A program made the position numbers and the translations under genes. The notes under the pieces were generated by a model. That model was not told the DNA's origin and ran no database searches. It worked only from the letters and a program-made list of their open reading frames with translations. Shown here piece by piece: positions 40,272 through 42,569 of a stretch of 42,569 bases of DNA. The DNA comes from Candidatus Methanoxibalbensis ujae. Lineage in GTDB: Archaea; Halobacteriota; Syntropharchaeia; Alkanophagales; Methanospirareceae. The first letter of the stretch is position 1. Every line of letters begins with the position of its first letter. The DNA lies in the NCBI GenBank assembly GCA_026134085.1, contig JAOQIN010000013.1:1-42569 (forward strand), written 5' to 3'.

Positions 40272-41474
40272 TCATAGAAAATCCTCTCCACCGGCTCTGT
40301 GTCGTGATTTTCGCAGCGTTTCCCGGGTTCTCTCCTTTTCCTCCAATATCTTGCGCTCTATTTTGTCCTTCAGGCGCTCCATGACATCAATGGCACCGAA
40401 CCCCTCCTCATGCGCCGAGAGCACCGTGCCTGGTGCGAAAAACCGTATTCTGATGTTGAAATGCTCATCTGATGCGTCCGCCTCATTTGCCTTTATGCGC
40501 TTCAAGTGGACGACAAGCATACCTTCATCAAACATTTTCGCGAATTTCTCAGCCAAACTGTTGATATCGCGGCGTATATGAGACATTTGAAAGTCATCAA
40601 TGCCTTCATAATCGCCTGCGAACTGCACAATAACTTTGGCACGCTCTGTTTTTGATACATTCACGAAAGCTTCAAGCAGATCTCGCTTTGTTATGATTCC
40701 CCTGCATCTGTTGTGCTCCATTATGAGCACGCCTGATATATCCCTTTTGAGCATAAGGGAGACCACATCACGAATCCTCCCGTCAGGCGGCACGGATATA
40801 ACGGGATATGACATCACATATTTAACAGGCGTTGACAATGTTCGCACCTTCTCGCCTGAGAGCTCGCCTGATGTTGCGCGCTCCCGCGGCATGAGGAATC
40901 TTGTCACGATGTCATGCATGGTCAGCATTCCAACTACTTTCCCTCGCTCAATCACGGGAGCTCTTGATATCGCGTTCTCCCTGAACATTGCAAGTGCTTT
41001 GGCAACAGAGTCATCGGGATTCAGATATATGAGATTTGATGTCGCATATTCGCTCACCTTTTCATCTCCAAAATCACTGTCTTCAACAGCTGCTGAGAGC
41101 AGCGAGATGTCGCTGACTATCCCGACGAGATTTTCAGATGTCTCATCTTTTTTTCTGTTTCTCGCAGCGCCGCTGAACACAGGAACTATCTGGACATGAT
41201 TCTCAAACATCCATCGTGCGATGTCAACAAGTGAGGTGTCCTCGTGTGCTGCTGGCACATATCTGGTCAATGCGCCCACCTTCGTCCTTTTGGGGTCTGT
41301 TCTTGCACGGTATATCCATCGCTCAGAAAGCACTCCTGTGTATCTGCGGTCCCTGCTGAAAACGACAATCGCAGCTGGCTTCTGCTCGTCAAACACTGCT
41401 ATCGCTTTTGAGATGGGCTCATCATCCATCAATGACACAAATCGCTCGCTCATTATGTGTTTTGCGGACCTCAT
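40272..41474 (-). CDS. Four-CBS-domain protein with C-terminal HPF/RaiA-like domain
   Basis: 400 residues from the ATG at 41474, chosen because a TATA-like CATATATGA lies 28 nt upstream; the frame is open to 41630. Four CBS units follow each other (starts near MRSAKHIMSERFV, KVGALTRYVPAA, KVSEYATSNLIYL and PVKYVMSYPVISV). The last 110 residues (AKVIVQFAG, IRRDINSLAEKFAKMF, LVVHLKRIKA and GFGAIDVMERLKDKIERKI) show the beta-alpha-beta-beta-beta-alpha order and the AID...L signature of ribosome hibernation factors. CBS domains bind adenine nucleotides, so this may link energy state to ribosome silencing. The function is inferred. Confidence 0.8.
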   Translation of the reverse strand: MRSAKHIMSERFVSLMDDEPISKAIAVFDEQKPAAIVVFSRDRRYTGVLSERWIYRARTDPKRTKVGALTRYVPAAHEDTSLVDIARWMFENHVQIVPVFSGAARNRKKDETSENLVGIVSDISLLSAAVEDSDFGDEKVSEYATSNLIYLNPDDSVAKALAMFRENAISRAPVIERGKVVGMLTMHDIVTRFLMPRERATSGELSGEKVRTLSTPVKYVMSYPVISVPPDGRIRDVVSLMLKRDISGVLIMEHNRCRGIITKRDLLEAFVNVSKTERAKVIVQFAGDYEGIDDFQMSHIRRDINSLAEKFAKMFDEGMLVVHLKRIKANEADASDEHFNIRIRFFAPGTVLSAHEEGFGAIDVMERLKDKIERKILEEKERTRETLRKSRHRAGGEDFL

Positions 41475-41497
41475 CTTCCATATGTTCCTGACCTGAA

Positions 41498-41506
41498 CAT
41501 ATATGA
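41498..41506 (-). promoter_or_regulatory. TATA-like box of the CBS-HPF gene
   Basis: On the minus strand this reads TCATATATG, centred 28 nt before the ATG at 41474. It supports a leaderless start there and makes the 52 upstream codons of the open frame non-coding. Confidence 0.4.
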
Positions 41507-41638
41507 GTTGATGGATTTCACCGTATGCTTGAAGTCTCAGGAGAGACATGTGACGCTTTTTGACCGCCTGGAACAGGTCTGCGACATTGGCATTTTTTAA
41601 TAAAAGTAGGCGGTATATTATATTCTCCATTCAGTTTT

Positions 41639-42106
41639 TCAGCGGCGTGAAAGAAGGTTATGTTGTATCATCGTCTTGATAATCAGTAAGCTTCTCTGTC
41701 TGCCTGTTCCATTTATGTATTCGGATTCGGCATATCCGCCTGTGCCCGGGCATGGACATGCAGTTTCTGCACGGTAATTGTTTGATTTGACTTTATTGTG
41801 CCTTTGTGTGTGTATGATATGCCCCAGGGCCGGTTCAAAATCTTTCACAACCTCAATAAGACCTGTAGCTGCAGAAACATTGGATATCCATATCGTCTCT
41901 TTTGAACCGGTTTTCCCTTCTTCATCACCTGTGTAACAGTTGCGAGAGTGATGTTCGTATCTTTTATTGAGGTCAACGCATTTCATCCAAACAGGAGGAA
42001 GTGAGTAGTTGGTGTGCAATGTCGCCCGTTCAGGGAGGTTCACTGATACGATTTCGGCTGTTTCTGGATTTGATAGTGAGACTGTGATTACTGTTGCTTT
42101 TGAACA
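41639..42106 (-). pseudogene. Fragment of a secreted or surface protein
   Basis: The frame KATVITVSLSNPETAEIV followed by SVNLPERATLHTNYSLPPVW has no start codon before an in-frame stop at about 42108, and the first ATG-like start is well inside it. It continues through SKETIWISNVSAATGLIEVV and IIHTQRHNKVKSNNYRAETA to 41639. Beta-strand-like repeats, Asn-x-Ser/Thr sites and Cys suggest an extracellular domain. The 5' part is missing, so it is most likely a remnant. Confidence 0.45.
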
Positions 42107-42569
42107 TCATTATGAAATATAAACAAAGAAGGAATCGGGTCAAGCATACTTAATAGAAATTAATCGGGTTGCCATCATCGTCCATTTTTGTAACTGTTGT
42201 GATGAAGCGGGCAATGATGAGTTTGAATGAAGAGTAGCCCAACCAGGGAAGCCAACTGAAATTATCTCAGCTACACTTGTGTTGGATGGAGTTCACTCAG
42301 CGTTATGTCATGGTAAGACTTCCCCGCTGAGCCTGAAGAACGAATCCTCAAAAATATCTTCTTCTCTTGTAGCACTGCTTTATTATTATCTTGAGCAAAA
42401 CTTTTCATACTAAAATTGAAGAAATTTGATTCATGGGGGAGAAAGCAAATTTATGAAGTAATAAAGCACATGCCAGTTGCTGACAAAAGAATAAGCTGGA
42501 GAAGGACACAAGAGTTCTTAATTGCTTCATAAGATATCCTTACAGAGGAGAAGGCGTTGAGATTTTGTT
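42107..42569. other. AT-rich right edge without a supported gene
   Basis: Near 42417-42530 the plus strand reads KKFDSWGRKQIYEVIKHMPV then ADKRISWRRTQEFLIAS and a stop, protein-like but without a start. It may be another remnant or the tail of a gene disrupted nearby. The rest shows no coding, RNA or repeat signal I can support. Confidence 0.3.

Noticed and set aside
41475-41630. 52-codon N-terminal extension of the CBS protein
   Set aside because: A TATA-like box lies inside it and the first CBS domain begins after the ATG at 41474.

Overview
The window reads as an archaeal chromosome segment. The informational genes are archaeal: class I release factor aRF1 with NIKS and GGQ, RNA polymerase subunit L, exosome subunit Csl4, archaeal AlaS, type II methionine aminopeptidase and a membrane-anchored LonB. 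A tRNA-Leu carries an archaeal intron at position 37/38. CofG (coenzyme F420 synthesis), a tungsten aldehyde:ferredoxin oxidoreductase, a radical SAM/SPASM enzyme and an archaeosortase point to an anaerobic euryarchaeon, possibly of the methanogen/ANME/Syntrophoarchaeia side. That placement is inference, since no rRNA lies in the window. Many genes appear leaderless, with a TATA-like box 23-32 nt before the start codon.

Region 1-7838 is an AT-rich, tightly packed minus-strand operon for surface polysaccharide. From 5' to 3' it holds a polysaccharide deacetylase, a FemAB/GNAT-type aminoacyltransferase, an alkaline-phosphatase-superfamily phosphodiesterase, a DegT aminotransferase, a DUF354 glycosyltransferase-like protein, a PIG-L deacetylase, an ATP-grasp ligase and a gene cut by the window edge. 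Upstream (7931-10133) lies a second polysaccharide deacetylase gene, split by an IS200/IS605 element at about 8432-9986. That element has a full TnpB and a truncated TnpA. Next come a small unknown gene and a divergent archaeosortase (10609-11460), then an M48 protease with a cysteine-rich insert. Deacetylase, FemAB and sortase-like transpeptidase together recall bacterial exosortase/EPS loci, and this is the most interesting system-level signal in the window.

Region 13055-16506 is an informational operon on the minus strand: csl4, rpoL, tRNA-Gly(CCC), prf1, traB-like. The tRNA gene overlaps the 3' end of rpoL and ends 2 nt before the prf1 start codon. Region 17260-21313 holds lonB with a 195-residue mini-intein, a CoA-binding protein and purQ. 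From 21314 to 22961 there is no convincing intact gene, only probable gene debris and a repeat-flanked promoter for the radical SAM gene at 22962.

Region 24889-31267 carries a DsrE-like protein, thymidylate kinase, two pilin-like secreted proteins, a double-SIS protein, tRNA-Leu with intron, pyruvoyl arginine decarboxylase and AOR. Region 31602-41474 carries alaS, map, a cysteine hydrolase, a 48-residue Cys-containing small protein, prephenate dehydrogenase, cofG, an MBL-fold hydrolase and a four-CBS protein with an HPF-like tail. The end (41639-42569) is gene debris.
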